43,358 bases of DNA from Gammaproteobacteria bacterium (GCA_018816095.1 JAHIWP010000012.1:1-43358), one strand, 5' to 3'. Positions 11,647 to 21,190 are shown, counted from the first letter of the stretch. A program made the numbers and translations. Notes: generated by a model not told the origin, from the letters alone.

Positions 11647-13133
11647 GCAGACTGCTCCTGCAATAATTCACGAATAACCGCACACAAATCACTGGCTGCC
11701 AAACCTCGGCCCTGCTGCGCCAAGCGCTCACCGGCACACGCATGCAGATAGACCGCCAACTGGGCCGCCGGCAACGCTGCCATCCCCTGCGCCAGCAGCG
11801 CACCAATAAAACCGGCCAATACATCACCTAGCCCTGCGCCAGCCATGGCCGGATGGCCACGATCACACAACCATAGGCCACCGTCCGGCGCGGCGATCAA
11901 AGTACCTGCGCCCTTCAGCACGCAAACCGCCTGATAGCGCTGCGCCAGCGCGCGAGCCGCCGCTGGGCGATCCGCCTGCACCTCGGCACTGCTGATACCC
12001 AACAAGCGCGCAGCCTCACCCGGGTGTGGCGTCAGCACCACGCCAACAGGTAACTGGACCACAGCTTGCGCCAGCAGGTTCAGCGCGTCGGCATCCCAGA
12101 CCTGCACAGCATCACTGGCCGCCGCCGCCGATAACAGACTACGACCCCACGCACCTTGACCGAGACCAGGCCCCACCACCCAGACACTGGCATGAGCACC
12201 TAACGCCATTAATTGATTGGCCGACGCCACGCTGGCCGCCATGACTTCAGGCAGACGCGCCTGCGCGGCAGACACATGCTCGCCACGGGTCGCCAGACTG
12301 ACAAGCCCAGCCCCTGCACGCAGCGCACTCTGCGCCGCCAGCAGGCCAGCACCGGCAAAGCCACGATCCCCGCCGACCACCAGCACATGCCCCAGCTGCC
12401 CCTTGTGCACAAGGGGCGAGCGCGCTACCAGGTGCGGCAAGCTGATTGGCGCCAGGCGCTGCGCGGCAAAAGCCTGAGCGGCCACCAGCGCGGGATCGGC
12501 CTGAAGGTCATCAAACTGCAACGCGCCCCGAAAATCCGCCGACTGGCCAGTGAACAGGCCCAATTTCAGCCCGATCAGGGTCACCGTCAGCTCTGCGCGC
12601 ACCGCCTCACTCAACACCTGACCGGTATCGGCGCAGAGCCCGGATGGCACATCCACCGCCAGAACAGGCAAACCACTGGCATTTAGCAGTCGGATAACCT
12701 GCGCATACGGTTCGCGCACAGCCCCCTGTAAACCTGTACCGAGCAAGGCATCGAGCACAACGCCGCGCAGCTCGGCCTGCTGCTCCCATGACTGAATGGG
12801 CACGCCGGCAGCCCGCGCCTGATCACGCGCCAGCGCCGCATCGCCTTGCAACTGCGCGGGGTCACCGACCGCCAGCACCTGCACCTGCCAGCCCGCGCGA
12901 AGTGCCAGGGCCGCGACTAGGTAACCGTCACCTGCATTGTTGCCGCGTCCAGCCAGCACCGTCAGCACCCCGGCATCCGGCCAGCGCCGACGCAGGGCAC
13001 GCCAGATGGCATGCGCGGCGCGGCTCATCAGCTCAAAACCTGAGGTGCCAGCAGCAATCAGCCGCGCATCCAGCTCACGCACTTGTGCGGCGCTGAACAG
13101 CGGCAGAGGAAGATTGTCAGGTGAATGCAGCAT
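11634..13133 (-). CDS. nnrD: Bifunctional NAD(P)H-hydrate repair enzyme (epimerase + dehydratase)
   Basis: Repairs damaged NAD(P)HX. The N-terminal half (about 1-215) is the YjeF_N epimerase, with GRGNNAGDGYLVA and LDALLGTGLQG; it interconverts R and S hydrates. The C-terminal half (about 225-499) is the ADP/ATP-dependent dehydratase of the ribokinase-like fold, with GDRGFAGAG, VLTPHPGEAARLL, LKGAGTLIA and AGAGLGDVLAGFIGALLAQG. The 499-residue length is normal for the fused enzyme (often also called Nnr or YjeF). The ATG at 13133 has CGGAG upstream. It is the first gene of the minus-strand superoperon and is divergent from queG. Confidence 0.96.
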   Translation of the reverse strand: MLHSPDNLPLPLFSAAQVRELDARLIAAGTSGFELMSRAAHAIWRALRRRWPDAGVLTVLAGRGNNAGDGYLVAALALRAGWQVQVLAVGDPAQLQGDAALARDQARAAGVPIQSWEQQAELRGVVLDALLGTGLQGAVREPYAQVIRLLNASGLPVLAVDVPSGLCADTGQVLSEAVRAELTVTLIGLKLGLFTGQSADFRGALQFDDLQADPALVAAQAFAAQRLAPISLPHLVARSPLVHKGQLGHVLVVGGDRGFAGAGLLAAQSALRAGAGLVSLATRGEHVSAAQARLPEVMAASVASANQLMALGAHASVWVVGPGLGQGAWGRSLLSAAAASDAVQVWDADALNLLAQAVVQLPVGVVLTPHPGEAARLLGISSAEVQADRPAAARALAQRYQAVCVLKGAGTLIAAPDGGLWLCDRGHPAMAGAGLGDVLAGFIGALLAQGMAALPAAQLAVYLHACAGERLAQQGRGLAASDLCAVIRELLQEQSACLN

Positions 13134-13159
13134 GCGCGGGCTCCGTTGTCTGGCAGAAT

Positions 13160-13165
13160 TATACT
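13160..13165 (+). promoter_or_regulatory. Possible -10 box for queG
   Basis: TATACT sits 28 bases before the queG ATG in the 60-base divergent gap with nnrD. I see no good -35 at the right distance, so this is a weak call. Confidence 0.25.
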
Positions 13166-13193
13166 CACCTCCGCTCCGGTTACCCGCCTTCAT

Positions 13194-14276
13194 ATGAACA
13201 CTGACGCCCTCGACCTTGCCGCTCTCGCCCAGTCAATCAAAGACTGGGGCCGCGAGCTGGGCTTTCAGCAGGTCGGGATTGCCGACGTGCAACTGGGCGA
13301 GCACGAAGCGCACCTGCAGCGCTGGCTGGACGCCGGCTATCAGGGCGAGATGGACTACATGGCCGCCCACGGCAGCAAACGTTCACACCCAGAACAACTG
13401 ATACCCGGCACCCTGCGCGTGGTATCGCTGCGCATGGACTACCTGCCCGGCGACACGCAGATGGCTCAGCAGCTTGCCCAGCCGGAAAAAGCCTACGTGT
13501 CGCGCTACGCCCTGGGGCGTGACTATCACAAGCTGATCCGCAAACGCCTGCAGCAGCTCGCCGAGCGCATCCAGCAGCAGATCGGCCCATTCGGTTACCG
13601 CGCCTTTGTCGACAGCGCACCGGTGTTGGAAAAAGCCATCGCTGAACAGGCCGGCCTCGGCTGGATCGGCAAGAACACCCTGGTACTCAACCGCAAGGCC
13701 GGCAGTTATTTCTTCCTCGGCGAACTGTTCGTCGATCTGCCGCTGCCGGTGGACCCAGCCCACACCAGCGAGCACTGCGGGCGCTGCACTGCCTGCATGG
13801 ATATCTGCCCCACAGCGGCCTTTGTCGGCCCCTATGTGCTGGACGCGCGACGCTGTATTTCCTACCTGACCATCGAGCTCAAAGGTTCGATCCCTATTGA
13901 GCTGCGTGCGCCCATTGGCAACCGTGTGTTCGGCTGTGACGACTGCCAAATGGTCTGCCCGTGGAATCGCTTCGCCAAACCCACCGAGCAAAGTGACTTC
14001 CAGCCCCGCCATAGCCTAGACAATGCCGAGCTGGCCGCACTGTTCGGCTGGAGTGAGGACGAATTTCTCAGCCGCACTGAAGGCTCGCCCCTGCGCCGCG
14101 CTGGCTACGAACGCTGGCTGCGCAACCTGGCGGTCGGCCTGGGCAATGCCCCCACGACGATCCCGGTACTGGAAGCGCTCAAAGCACGCCGCGAGCACCC
14201 CTCCGCCCTTGTGCGCGAGCATGTCGAGTGGGCACTCGACCAACATGCGCAGCGCGACCTAACACCTCAGCCCTGA
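13194..14276 (+). CDS. queG: Epoxyqueuosine reductase
   Basis: Reduces epoxyqueuosine to queuosine in tRNA, the last step of queuosine synthesis, using cobalamin and two [4Fe-4S] clusters. The 360-residue protein has the ferredoxin-like cluster motifs CGRCTACMDICP (Cys at about 195, 198, 201, 205) and a second set around Cys221 and FGCDDCQMVCPWN (Cys248, 251, 255). FVDSAPVLEK near residue 140 holds the catalytic Asp region, and HEAT-like helices end the protein. The ATG at 13194 (MNTDALD) fits the family. Its last 10 bases overlap the end of the convergent TRIC-like gene. In E. coli queG is also divergent from nnrD. Confidence 0.97.
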   Translation: MNTDALDLAALAQSIKDWGRELGFQQVGIADVQLGEHEAHLQRWLDAGYQGEMDYMAAHGSKRSHPEQLIPGTLRVVSLRMDYLPGDTQMAQQLAQPEKAYVSRYALGRDYHKLIRKRLQQLAERIQQQIGPFGYRAFVDSAPVLEKAIAEQAGLGWIGKNTLVLNRKAGSYFFLGELFVDLPLPVDPAHTSEHCGRCTACMDICPTAAFVGPYVLDARRCISYLTIELKGSIPIELRAPIGNRVFGCDDCQMVCPWNRFAKPTEQSDFQPRHSLDNAELAALFGWSEDEFLSRTEGSPLRRAGYERWLRNLAVGLGNAPTTIPVLEALKARREHPSALVREHVEWALDQHAQRDLTPQP

Positions 14277-14887
14277 GGATCGTCCCGATAGACGAATTTG
14301 GGCATCTCCCAGTGATAGCGGATCGATAGCAACCGAAACAGCAGACCGCCGAACAGGCTGATCAGCAGTGACTGCTCGTTGCCCAGCCCCAGGTAGGCAC
14401 AGCCGAGAAAGCACCAAGCGCAGGCAAACGACACGCTGGCATAAAGTTCGCAGCGAAAAATCAGGGGCACGTCGTTGCAGAAGATATCCCGCAAAATGCC
14501 GCCGAATACGCCGGTAATAACCCCACTGACCGCTGCGATCAGTGGGCCGTGCCCCATGTCCAGGGCAATCTGGCAGCCAATCAGGGTGAAGGCCACCAGC
14601 CCCATGGCGTCCAGCACCAGAAACAGCGAGCGCAGATGCCGCATCAGGGGCGCGATAAACACCGTGACCAGCGCGGCGAAGGTGGTCAGCACCAGGTATT
14701 CGGGATGCTTGACCCACGTCAGCGGGTAGTGCCCCAGCAGCATGTCACGCACCGAGCCGCCCCCCAGGGCGGTAATGCAGGCGATCAACGCCACGCCGAA
14801 CCAGTCCATGCCGCGCCGCCCGGCCGATAGCGCACCGGTCATGGCTTCGGCGGTGATCGCTATGAGGTACAACACAGTCAGCAACAT
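14267..14887 (-). CDS. TRIC/UPF0126-family membrane channel (YicG-like)
   Basis: A 206-residue inner-membrane protein with about seven hydrophobic helices and two related halves. Each half carries the glycine-rich signature of the UPF0126 family (GGGSVRDMLLG near residue 43 and GGILRDIF near residue 128). Members with known structure are trimeric cation channels related to animal TRIC proteins, or are proposed glycine transporters. The physiological substrate here cannot be read from sequence. It stands alone on the minus strand, convergent with queG, with orn upstream. From memory this gene is not between queG and orn in PAO1. Confidence 0.85.
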   Translation of the reverse strand: MLLTVLYLIAITAEAMTGALSAGRRGMDWFGVALIACITALGGGSVRDMLLGHYPLTWVKHPEYLVLTTFAALVTVFIAPLMRHLRSLFLVLDAMGLVAFTLIGCQIALDMGHGPLIAAVSGVITGVFGGILRDIFCNDVPLIFRCELYASVSFACAWCFLGCAYLGLGNEQSLLISLFGGLLFRLLSIRYHWEMPKFVYRDDPQG

Positions 14888-14921
14888 CGGTCAGCCCCTG
14901 CCAAAAGGCGCGCAGTCTACA

Positions 14922-14943
14922 TGCCCGCGAAAGCATGCGGGCA
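14922..14943. repeat. Hairpin in the gap between the TRIC gene and orn
   Basis: TGCCCGC at 14922-14928 pairs with GCGGGCA at 14937-14943 across an eight-base loop. It lies 75 bases past the orn stop. No U-tract follows on either strand in the right place, so it is at best a weak terminator for orn. Confidence 0.35.
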
Positions 14944-15017
14944 CCTAAAAACCACGACGCACGCTACTGGCAGACCGCTAGACGCGTATAGGCGTTGCTT
15001 AATGCGCTGTCGACACC

Positions 15018-15560
15018 CTAGACCTTGATGAAATGCTCGCGGTAATGACGCAGCTCAGCGATGGACTCACGGATATCGTCCAGTGCCTGATGCGTGCCTT
15101 GTTTCTGAAATGACTCTTTGACCTTTGGCGCCCACATCCCAGCAAGGATTTTCAGGGTCGACACATCCAGCGCGCGGTAATGGAAGTAGGCGTCCAAGTT
15201 CTGCATGTACTTACACAGGAAGCGCCGGTCCTGGCCAATGCTGTTGCCGCAGATCGGTGACTTGCCTTTTGGCACCCATTGCTCAAGGAAGGCAATGGTC
15301 ATGGCCTCGGCCTCGGCGGGACTGATTTTGCTCTCGCGTACACGCTGGGTCAGACCGCTGCCACCGTGAGTGCGGGTATTCCACTCGTCCATACCGGCGA
15401 GCAACTCATCACTCTGATGGACGGCGATCACCGGACCTTCGGCGAGAATATTCAGGTCGCTGTCGGTAACGATGGTGGCCATCTCGATGATGACGTCCGT
15501 TTCGGGCTCCAGACCGGTCATTTCCAGGTCGATCCAGATTAGATTCTGCGGGTTCTGCAT
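15018..15560 (-). CDS. orn: Oligoribonuclease
   Basis: Degrades RNA dinucleotides to mononucleotides. In Pseudomonas it is also the enzyme that clears pGpG, the product of c-di-GMP breakdown, so it feeds back on c-di-GMP signalling. The 180-residue protein has the DEDDh exonuclease motifs: IDLEMTGLE (Asp, Glu) at about residues 10-18, DVSTLKIL near 112-119, and [10 protein letters not shown] near 158-167. The ATG at 15560 is the family start. The methyltransferase gene lies 40 bases upstream on the same strand and could be co-transcribed. Confidence 0.98.
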   Translation of the reverse strand: MQNPQNLIWIDLEMTGLEPETDVIIEMATIVTDSDLNILAEGPVIAVHQSDELLAGMDEWNTRTHGGSGLTQRVRESKISPAEAEAMTIAFLEQWVPKGKSPICGNSIGQDRRFLCKYMQNLDAYFHYRALDVSTLKILAGMWAPKVKESFQKQGTHQALDDIRESIAELRHYREHFIKV

Positions 15561-15600
15561 GCGGGGATCCTCGGCTAAGGCCGACAGTTTAGCGAATAAA

Positions 15601-16374
15601 TCAGCCGCGCATGCGCCACAGCAGCAATCGCGAGTTACGCCAGTCGTGCAGCTCGATCAGCTGATCCGCTGGCTGGCCAGGCACCTCGAAGGTATTACTT
15701 ATCAGCAGACTGCCAGCCGGCATCTGCTCGCAGGCCTGAACCCACAACGCTGCCATGGGCGCAGGCGAGAGAAAGCAATACACCACATCGAATACAGACA
15801 AGTCCGTGCGCCAGAGGCTTTGATAGCGAACCTGACAATTACCCCGGCGCAAGGCGCGCAACCAGGCGATGGCAAAGGACAACGGCGCCGTTTCTACGCC
15901 AACAAAATGTGCCTGCGGGAACTGCCGGGCCAGGCTCAGCAGCATGCCGGCCGGACCACATCCCAGGTCGATAAAACGAAAATGCTCGGGCTGCTCGCGC
16001 AACACCTGCACCAGATGCTGCCGGGTGCCGGCTCCGGTCAGGTATAGCGGCACCTGCTCGGTAAAACTGTTCCAGTTGAGCAGCAACACTAGGACAAACC
16101 CACCCAGAAAAAACCAGGACGGAAGGGGCGCACCGCTCGCCAACAGCAACGCCGGCGCAAACAGCAGGTTCAACCCGCACCACCAGCGCGACAAGCCCAG
16201 GTAGCGGGCCAGCGCGGCGGCGATCAATCCCTGGCTCAGCCCAACAGCCAGCCAGGTAGGCCGCCAAGGAGCCACCTGCGCGGCCAGATACAGCGCCACG
16301 CCGACCAACAACGTCGCGCCCAGCTGCGTGCCCAATGCCAGCAGCGCAGGGTATCGCCGGACAACGCGCAGCAT
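15601..16374 (-). CDS. Class I SAM methyltransferase with an N-terminal membrane anchor
   Basis: A 257-residue protein with two parts. Residues about 10-100 hold four hydrophobic segments ([68 protein letters not shown]). From about residue 130 there is a class I Rossmann methyltransferase domain with motif [10 protein letters not shown] at 135-143 and an acidic residue at the end of strand 2 (GVETAP, Glu161). The substrate is unknown; the membrane anchor suggests one at the inner membrane, such as a lipid, quinone or membrane protein. AGGAG precedes the ATG at 16374. It is upstream of orn and divergent from rsgA. From memory it is not between orn and rsgA in PAO1. Confidence 0.8.
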   Translation of the reverse strand: MLRVVRRYPALLALGTQLGATLLVGVALYLAAQVAPWRPTWLAVGLSQGLIAAALARYLGLSRWWCGLNLLFAPALLLASGAPLPSWFFLGGFVLVLLLNWNSFTEQVPLYLTGAGTRQHLVQVLREQPEHFRFIDLGCGPAGMLLSLARQFPQAHFVGVETAPLSFAIAWLRALRRGNCQVRYQSLWRTDLSVFDVVYCFLSPAPMAALWVQACEQMPAGSLLISNTFEVPGQPADQLIELHDWRNSRLLLWRMRG

Positions 16375-16489
16375 GCAGACTCCTGAGCAGACAGATAATG
16401 CGCCGCAGTGTAGCCGCGTCAGCAGCGCAATTGGCAGCCCGTGCTAGACTCGCGACCGTTTATTGCGCAATTCAACTCTCGGAAGACCC

Positions 16490-17521
16490 ATGGCCAAACG
16501 CCAACTCAACCGCCGGCAAAACTGGCGTATCGAAAAAATTCAAGGCGAGCGTGCCGCCCGCGCCGCCAAGCGCGAATCGCAGGCTGTACAAATTCTCGAA
16601 GGTGGCGATTTAGGCCCGGAACAAACCGGCCTGGTGATCGCCCACTTCGGCGTGCAGGTCGAGGTTGAGGCACTGGACGGCGAACTGGCCGGCCAGGTAT
16701 TCCGCTGCCACTTGCGCGCCAACCTGCCCACCATGGTGACTGGCGACCAGGTGGTGTGGCGCGCCGGCAATCAAGGCATTGGCGTCATTGTTGCGCAACT
16801 GCCGCGCAGCACGGAACTGTGCCGCCCAGACACGCGCGGCCAGTTGAAGCCGGTGGCGGCCAACGTTGACCTGATCGTGATCGTCTTCGCCCCGCTGCCC
16901 GAGCCACACGCCAACCTGATCGACCGCTACCTAGTAGCTGCCGAGCACGCCGGCATCCGCCCACTGCTGCTGCTGAACAAGGCCGACCTGATCGACGAGC
17001 AGAATGGCATCGCGCTAAACGCCATGCTCGACGTCTACCGCCAGCTGGGTTATCCACTGCTGGAAGTATCGGCGCATCACGGCGACGGCATGGATCAGCT
17101 CAAGCAACAGCTCGATGGCAATGTCAGCGTCTTCGTCGGCCAGTCGGGGGTCGGCAAGTCATCGCTGGTCAACACCCTGCTACCGGATGTCGACACCCGC
17201 GTCGGGCCGCTGTCGGAGCTTTCCGGCCTCGGCACTCACACCACCACCACGGCACGCCTGTTCCACTTCCCCGGCGGCGGCGAGTTGATCGACTCCCCGG
17301 GGATTCGTGAGTTTGGTCTGGTGCACGTCAGCCGCGATGACGTTGAAGCCGGCTTTATCGAGTTCGGCGAGCTGATCGGGCAATGCCGTTTCCGCGATTG
17401 CAAGCATGACCGTGAACCGGGCTGCGCCCTGCTCAAGGCACTTGAAGACGGTCGCTTGCACCCACAACGCATGGCCAGTTACCGGCAAATCCTGGCGAGC
17501 CTGCCGGAAGCCGATTACTGA
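16490..17521 (+). CDS. rsgA: Small ribosomal subunit biogenesis GTPase RsgA
   Basis: GTPase that helps mature and proofread the 30S subunit by displacing assembly factors near the decoding site. The 343-residue protein has an N-terminal OB fold (about 45-115) and a circularly permuted G domain, where NKAD (163-166) comes before GQSGVGKSS (217-225) and DSPGIREF. It ends in a zinc finger ([14 protein letters not shown]). The ATG at 16490 has GGAAG upstream and matches the family start [11 protein letters not shown] strong terminator starts at the base after its stop. Confidence 0.98.
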   Translation: MAKRQLNRRQNWRIEKIQGERAARAAKRESQAVQILEGGDLGPEQTGLVIAHFGVQVEVEALDGELAGQVFRCHLRANLPTMVTGDQVVWRAGNQGIGVIVAQLPRSTELCRPDTRGQLKPVAANVDLIVIVFAPLPEPHANLIDRYLVAAEHAGIRPLLLLNKADLIDEQNGIALNAMLDVYRQLGYPLLEVSAHHGDGMDQLKQQLDGNVSVFVGQSGVGKSSLVNTLLPDVDTRVGPLSELSGLGTHTTTTARLFHFPGGGELIDSPGIREFGLVHVSRDDVEAGFIEFGELIGQCRFRDCKHDREPGCALLKALEDGRLHPQRMASYRQILASLPEADY

Positions 17522-17544
17522 AAAAATCGCCGAGAGCGATTTTT
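17522..17544 (+). terminator. Intrinsic terminator of rsgA
   Basis: AAAAATCGC at 17522-17530 pairs perfectly with GCGATTTTT at 17536-17544 across a CGAGA loop. It starts directly after the rsgA stop and ends in a U-tract. Confidence 0.8.
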
Positions 17545-17599
17545 ACGTCGAGCCGCAACGGCCCGCAGGGTGGCGCCAGGGATTGCAGGCTATCAACAA

Positions 17600-17627
17600 A
17601 AAAGGCCGCGAAGATTCGCGGCCTTTT
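17600..17627. terminator. Bidirectional terminator between rsgA and motB
   Basis: AAAAGGCCGCGAA pairs with TTCGCGGCCTTTT, a 13-base stem with A and T runs on both flanks, so it works in either direction. It ends motA-motB transcription from the minus strand, 15 bases past the motB stop, and backs up the rsgA terminator. Confidence 0.88.
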
Positions 17628-17642
17628 GCTCACAGCGGCAAC

Positions 17643-18653
17643 TCACTCAGCCGGCTGATCGAACTGCAGCACACCGTCTTCGAAAATATTCAGTCGTTCG
17701 CGTAGCTGCCCATCGGGTAACGGATCATCCGGTGCGCTAGGCGCGACTGCATCGGGCGCGCCAGGCGCGGCGGGTACATCGCCCGCACCGACATCACTCT
17801 GCGCGCCCTCAATGGCCCGCTGGGCCTTCTTCGTCAGCACCACAATATCGATACGCCGATTGACCGGGTTGAGCGGATTCTCGCGATCAAACAACGCCGA
17901 CGAGGCATACCCCACGACACGCGCCACCTGCGTATCGTCATAACCACCGGCTACCAAAACTCGCCGCGCCGCATTCGCGCGATCCGCAGACAGCTCCCAG
18001 TTGCCATAACCACCGCGCCCAGCAAAGGGCTGAGCATCGGTATGACCACTGACGCTGATCTTGTTCGGTACCGCCGCAATGGTGTCCGTCATGGCCAGCA
18101 GAATATCCTCGAAATAAGGCTGCAGCTGCGCACTGCCAGAGGCAAACATCGGCCGGTTGGCAGCATCCATAATCTGGATGCGCAGACCGTCCTGAGTGAT
18201 TTCGAAGAGAATCTGATCTTTGAAATTCTGCAGCTGAGGGTTCTCCTCAACTTTGTTTTGCAGCTCTTGCAGCAGCAACTCCAGGCGCTCACGCTCAACT
18301 TCCTCGGCTATCGACTCGGCTTGCTGCTGGTCGATTTCACCCTGCGCCTCACCGGCCGGGTCGTCGTCATCTTTTGCCTCGGGATTCAGGGTTTTATCCG
18401 GCGCCGGCGTGGGCGTGCCGCCAAGGTCGATCACATACGGGCTTGCACTCTCGGAAAAGCCGACAGGGTCTTGAAAGTAGCCGGAGATGAGTTTTTTCTG
18501 CTCTGGCGTGGCCGATGACATCAGCCACATCACCATAAAGAACGCCATCATCGCCGTGGCGAAGTCAGCAAAGGCGATTTTCCAAGCACCGCCATGGTGG
18601 CCGCCAGCAACCTTTTTGACGCGTTTGACGATGATCGGCTGATTGTTTTCCAT
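17643..18653 (-). CDS. motB: Flagellar motor stator protein MotB
   Basis: Anchors the stator to peptidoglycan and carries the proton-binding Asp. The 336-residue protein has a basic N-terminus, one membrane helix starting near residue 26 (KIAFADFATAMMAFFMVMWL, with the conserved Asp at 30), a plug and linker region with an acidic Glu/Gln-rich stretch, and an OmpA-like domain (SVSGHTDAQPF, WELSADRANAARRVLVAGG). The C-terminal tail is rich in Ala, Pro and Asp. It follows motA after 8 bases. It most resembles the MotAB set; pseudomonads usually also have MotCD elsewhere. Confidence 0.97.
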   Translation of the reverse strand: MENNQPIIVKRVKKVAGGHHGGAWKIAFADFATAMMAFFMVMWLMSSATPEQKKLISGYFQDPVGFSESASPYVIDLGGTPTPAPDKTLNPEAKDDDDPAGEAQGEIDQQQAESIAEEVERERLELLLQELQNKVEENPQLQNFKDQILFEITQDGLRIQIMDAANRPMFASGSAQLQPYFEDILLAMTDTIAAVPNKISVSGHTDAQPFAGRGGYGNWELSADRANAARRVLVAGGYDDTQVARVVGYASSALFDRENPLNPVNRRIDIVVLTKKAQRAIEGAQSDVGAGDVPAAPGAPDAVAPSAPDDPLPDGQLRERLNIFEDGVLQFDQPAE

Positions 18654-18661
18654 GCAGCGCT

Positions 18662-19513
18662 CTAGCTCCCACGCATGGCTTGCTCAAGCTCAGAAAAGCT
18701 TGGCCGGTGCGCCGGAAACAGCACTTTGCGCGAGAACTCGACGGCCAGCGAGGGCGGCATGCCTGAAGCCGAAGCCACCAAGCCCGCCTTGATCGCCTCG
18801 TACACATTCAGTTCTTCCTTGGCATCGTGCTCCAGCGAGCCGGCCAGCGGCCCGAAGAAGCCATAGGACGCCAAGATCCCGAGGAAGGTGCCGACCAACG
18901 CGGTGCCGACCTTCTCGCCGATTTCCGCGTTATCCGCCTCGGCCAGGATCGACATGGTAATCACAATGCCCAGTACCGCCGCCACGATCCCCATGGCGGG
19001 CATTCCGTCGGCAATCTTCGCCACGGCATGCGCCGGGTGCTCGAGCTCTTCTTTGAGGCTAGCGATCTCCATGTCGAACAGCCCCTCAAGCTCGTGCGGG
19101 GCCATATTGCCGGACGACATGATGCGCAGGTAATCGCAGATAAAGGCGGTCATCCGCTGATCTTTGAGGATGCCGGGGTACTTGCTGAATATCGGGCTGG
19201 CGGCAGGGTCTTCAACATCGGCCTCGATGGCCATCATGCCTTCACGGCGACTTTTGTTGAGGATCTCGTACAGGAGCTTAAGCACATCCAGGTAGTAGTG
19301 ATGAGTGAAGCGCGAGCTGAACATGCTCAGCGACTTCTTGAACACCTGCATAAACATGCTGCCGGGGTTGGCCTGCAGAAAGGCCCCCAATGCAGCGCCG
19401 CCAATGATCATCACTTCGAAGGGATGAACCAACGCCATAAATTTGCCGCCCGAAAGGATAAACCCCCCCAGTACGCTGGCGAATACAACAATGATGCCGA
19501 TGATTTTTGCCAT
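18662..19513 (-). CDS. motA: Flagellar motor stator protein MotA
   Basis: Inner-membrane proton channel subunit of the flagellar stator. The 283-residue protein has four membrane helices: two at the N-terminus (IIGIIVVFASVLGGFIL, FEVMIIGGAALGAFL) and two around 165-220 (MGIVAAVLGIVITM, ALVGTFLGILASYGFFGPLAG) with the conserved prolines. The large cytoplasmic loop between holds the charged residues that contact FliG. The ATG at 19513 (MAKIIGI) is the family start; an earlier in-frame ATG lies 15 codons upstream and is rejected. A FliA-type promoter lies 55-81 bases upstream. Confidence 0.97.
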   Translation of the reverse strand: MAKIIGIIVVFASVLGGFILSGGKFMALVHPFEVMIIGGAALGAFLQANPGSMFMQVFKKSLSMFSSRFTHHYYLDVLKLLYEILNKSRREGMMAIEADVEDPAASPIFSKYPGILKDQRMTAFICDYLRIMSSGNMAPHELEGLFDMEIASLKEELEHPAHAVAKIADGMPAMGIVAAVLGIVITMSILAEADNAEIGEKVGTALVGTFLGILASYGFFGPLAGSLEHDAKEELNVYEAIKAGLVASASGMPPSLAVEFSRKVLFPAHRPSFSELEQAMRGS

Positions 19514-19567
19514 AAAGAGACACTTGCCAGAGAGGGTAGAAGGGGCTTTGCAAAACAACCCTTCTAT

Positions 19568-19594
19568 TTATCGGAAGTTTTGCGCGAGACTATA
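19568..19594 (-). promoter_or_regulatory. FliA (sigma-28) promoter for motAB
   Basis: On the minus strand TATA, a 15-base spacer, then TCCGATAA. The flagellar sigma-28 consensus is TAAA-N15-GCCGATAA, so spacing is exact and 7 of 8 bases of the -10 box match. The predicted leader to the motA ATG is about 45-50 bases. This puts motAB in the late flagellar class. Confidence 0.75.
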
Positions 19595-19631
19595 GCCAGT
19601 TAAGGTCAAAAGCCAGCTTGTCTCAATACAC

Positions 19632-21146
19632 ATGCCTAAGCCCGTCCACCATCCGCGCAACCTGACAGACTGGCTCAAGCAGCTAGACAGCCAGCTATTG
19701 CCTGCCTCAACCGAGAGCCAGCAACAGCTGCGTCGCGCCCTGGCGGACAGTAATCGCTCGATGCGTGAACTGGCGGAGTCAATGCAAAGCTGCCCGGCTC
19801 TGGCACTCAGCGTCATGCGCGAGGCCAACCGCAAAAGCAGCGGGCTCAGCGAGCGAACCGAAAGCCTCGAAGCCGCTATCAGCCGTCTCGGCATCAAACG
19901 TACCGAAGAGCTGCTCAACCGCCTGCCCGCCTTGCCCGAACAGGCGCTACCAAAGGCACTCCGGCAGATTCTGCTGATCAGCCAACATGCCTGCCAGCAG
20001 GCGAACGGCCTGTTCGCCGGGCGCCTGGCGCGCCTGTGGCAGGAAGTGCACTGGGGCAGCCTGCTGTTTCTCTCCCCGATTTGGACCCTGCTGGCCGCCC
20101 ACCCGGAACTGTTCGATAAATGGGAACAGCGGGTACTGGTCAACGGTGAAGCGGCGACCAAGGTTGAGCAGGAATTACTCGGCGTCCCTCTGCTAGAGCT
20201 ATGCCTGGCACTGAGCGAGCAGTGGAACCTGCCAGAATGGATCACCCAGGGTTATCGCCTACTGGTCAACGACCGGCGCTTACTGGTCAAAGCCCTGCAC
20301 ATCGCCCGCGACAATCAACATCCACTGCACCAGCAGCAGTGCCTGGACTCGGATAGCAACCTGCGCCGCTGGCTAACCCTGCCAGCCAACAGCATTCTCC
20401 TGGCCAATGGCTTGGCGATTTCTGCACACTATGCTTGGAACAGTCCGCACAGCCTGCGCTGGCAGCGCCTGACCGGCCTATTCCTGCAACTGCCACTCGA
20501 TAACGTGCAGCAACTGTTGCACCAGAACGCCGTCAACAGTGCCCGCCAGATGCCCAGTTCAGACCTCTGGCACCCGGCCGAAGCCTTGCTGTGGCCGTGG
20601 TCGGCGCGGCACCTGCAAGCAGCGGTCACACAACCCAGCACTGCACTCGTCAGCGCGTGGCGTCAGCATTGCGCACAACTGCTCGCTCAACCCAGCGCTT
20701 TTACCAATGTGCTGCAACTCACCGCCTGCGCCAATCAAGCCCTTCAAGCCTGCGGTATGCAACGCGTGCTGATCCTGCTGGCGGATCGCAACCACACCCG
20801 CCTAATCGCCCAACAGCAAAGTGGCCTAGACAAGGCAGCAGCCAGCCTCAGCCTCGACCCACAGCAAAGCCAGGTGCTGCGCCGCTTGCTGAGCGCCCCC
20901 GCGCAATTGAAGCTGAGCCCCGCCAACATCGCGCAGTTTTCCGCCCTACTGCCGGGCACGCTGAAAAACCTGTTCCCCAGCGAACACTTGCTGATTCGCT
21001 CAATCGCCAACAATAACCGCGTGGTCATGCTGATCTTCACCGACCAGGGTGGCCGGGCGCTGAGCGACACCAGCGTGCAGGGCTTCGGCAAAACCGTGCA
21101 ATGCATTGAGCGCGCCCTCGCCAGCTTTGCCAACCGCGGGCGATAG
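19632..21146 (+). CDS. HDOD-domain protein
   Basis: A 504-residue cytoplasmic protein. Residues about 35-115 match the start of the HDOD fold, seen in RSMRELAESMQSCPALALSV and LEAAISRLGIKRTEELL. HDOD domains resemble HD phosphohydrolases but lack the metal-binding His-Asp, and often occur in signalling proteins. The remainder is rich in Leu, Gln and Ala and I recognise no second domain with confidence, though the last 150 residues could be GAF-like. It is divergent from motA and 44 bases upstream of rhdA. Its counterpart in PAO1 is PA4955 by position. The start has no strong ribosome site. Confidence 0.8.
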   Translation: MPKPVHHPRNLTDWLKQLDSQLLPASTESQQQLRRALADSNRSMRELAESMQSCPALALSVMREANRKSSGLSERTESLEAAISRLGIKRTEELLNRLPALPEQALPKALRQILLISQHACQQANGLFAGRLARLWQEVHWGSLLFLSPIWTLLAAHPELFDKWEQRVLVNGEAATKVEQELLGVPLLELCLALSEQWNLPEWITQGYRLLVNDRRLLVKALHIARDNQHPLHQQQCLDSDSNLRRWLTLPANSILLANGLAISAHYAWNSPHSLRWQRLTGLFLQLPLDNVQQLLHQNAVNSARQMPSSDLWHPAEALLWPWSARHLQAAVTQPSTALVSAWRQHCAQLLAQPSAFTNVLQLTACANQALQACGMQRVLILLADRNHTRLIAQQQSGLDKAAASLSLDPQQSQVLRRLLSAPAQLKLSPANIAQFSALLPGTLKNLFPSEHLLIRSIANNNRVVMLIFTDQGGRALSDTSVQGFGKTVQCIERALASFANRGR

Positions 21147-21190
21147 GCTTTCCGCTACAATCCGCCCTTTCCCGTCAAAAGAGGCCCGGC

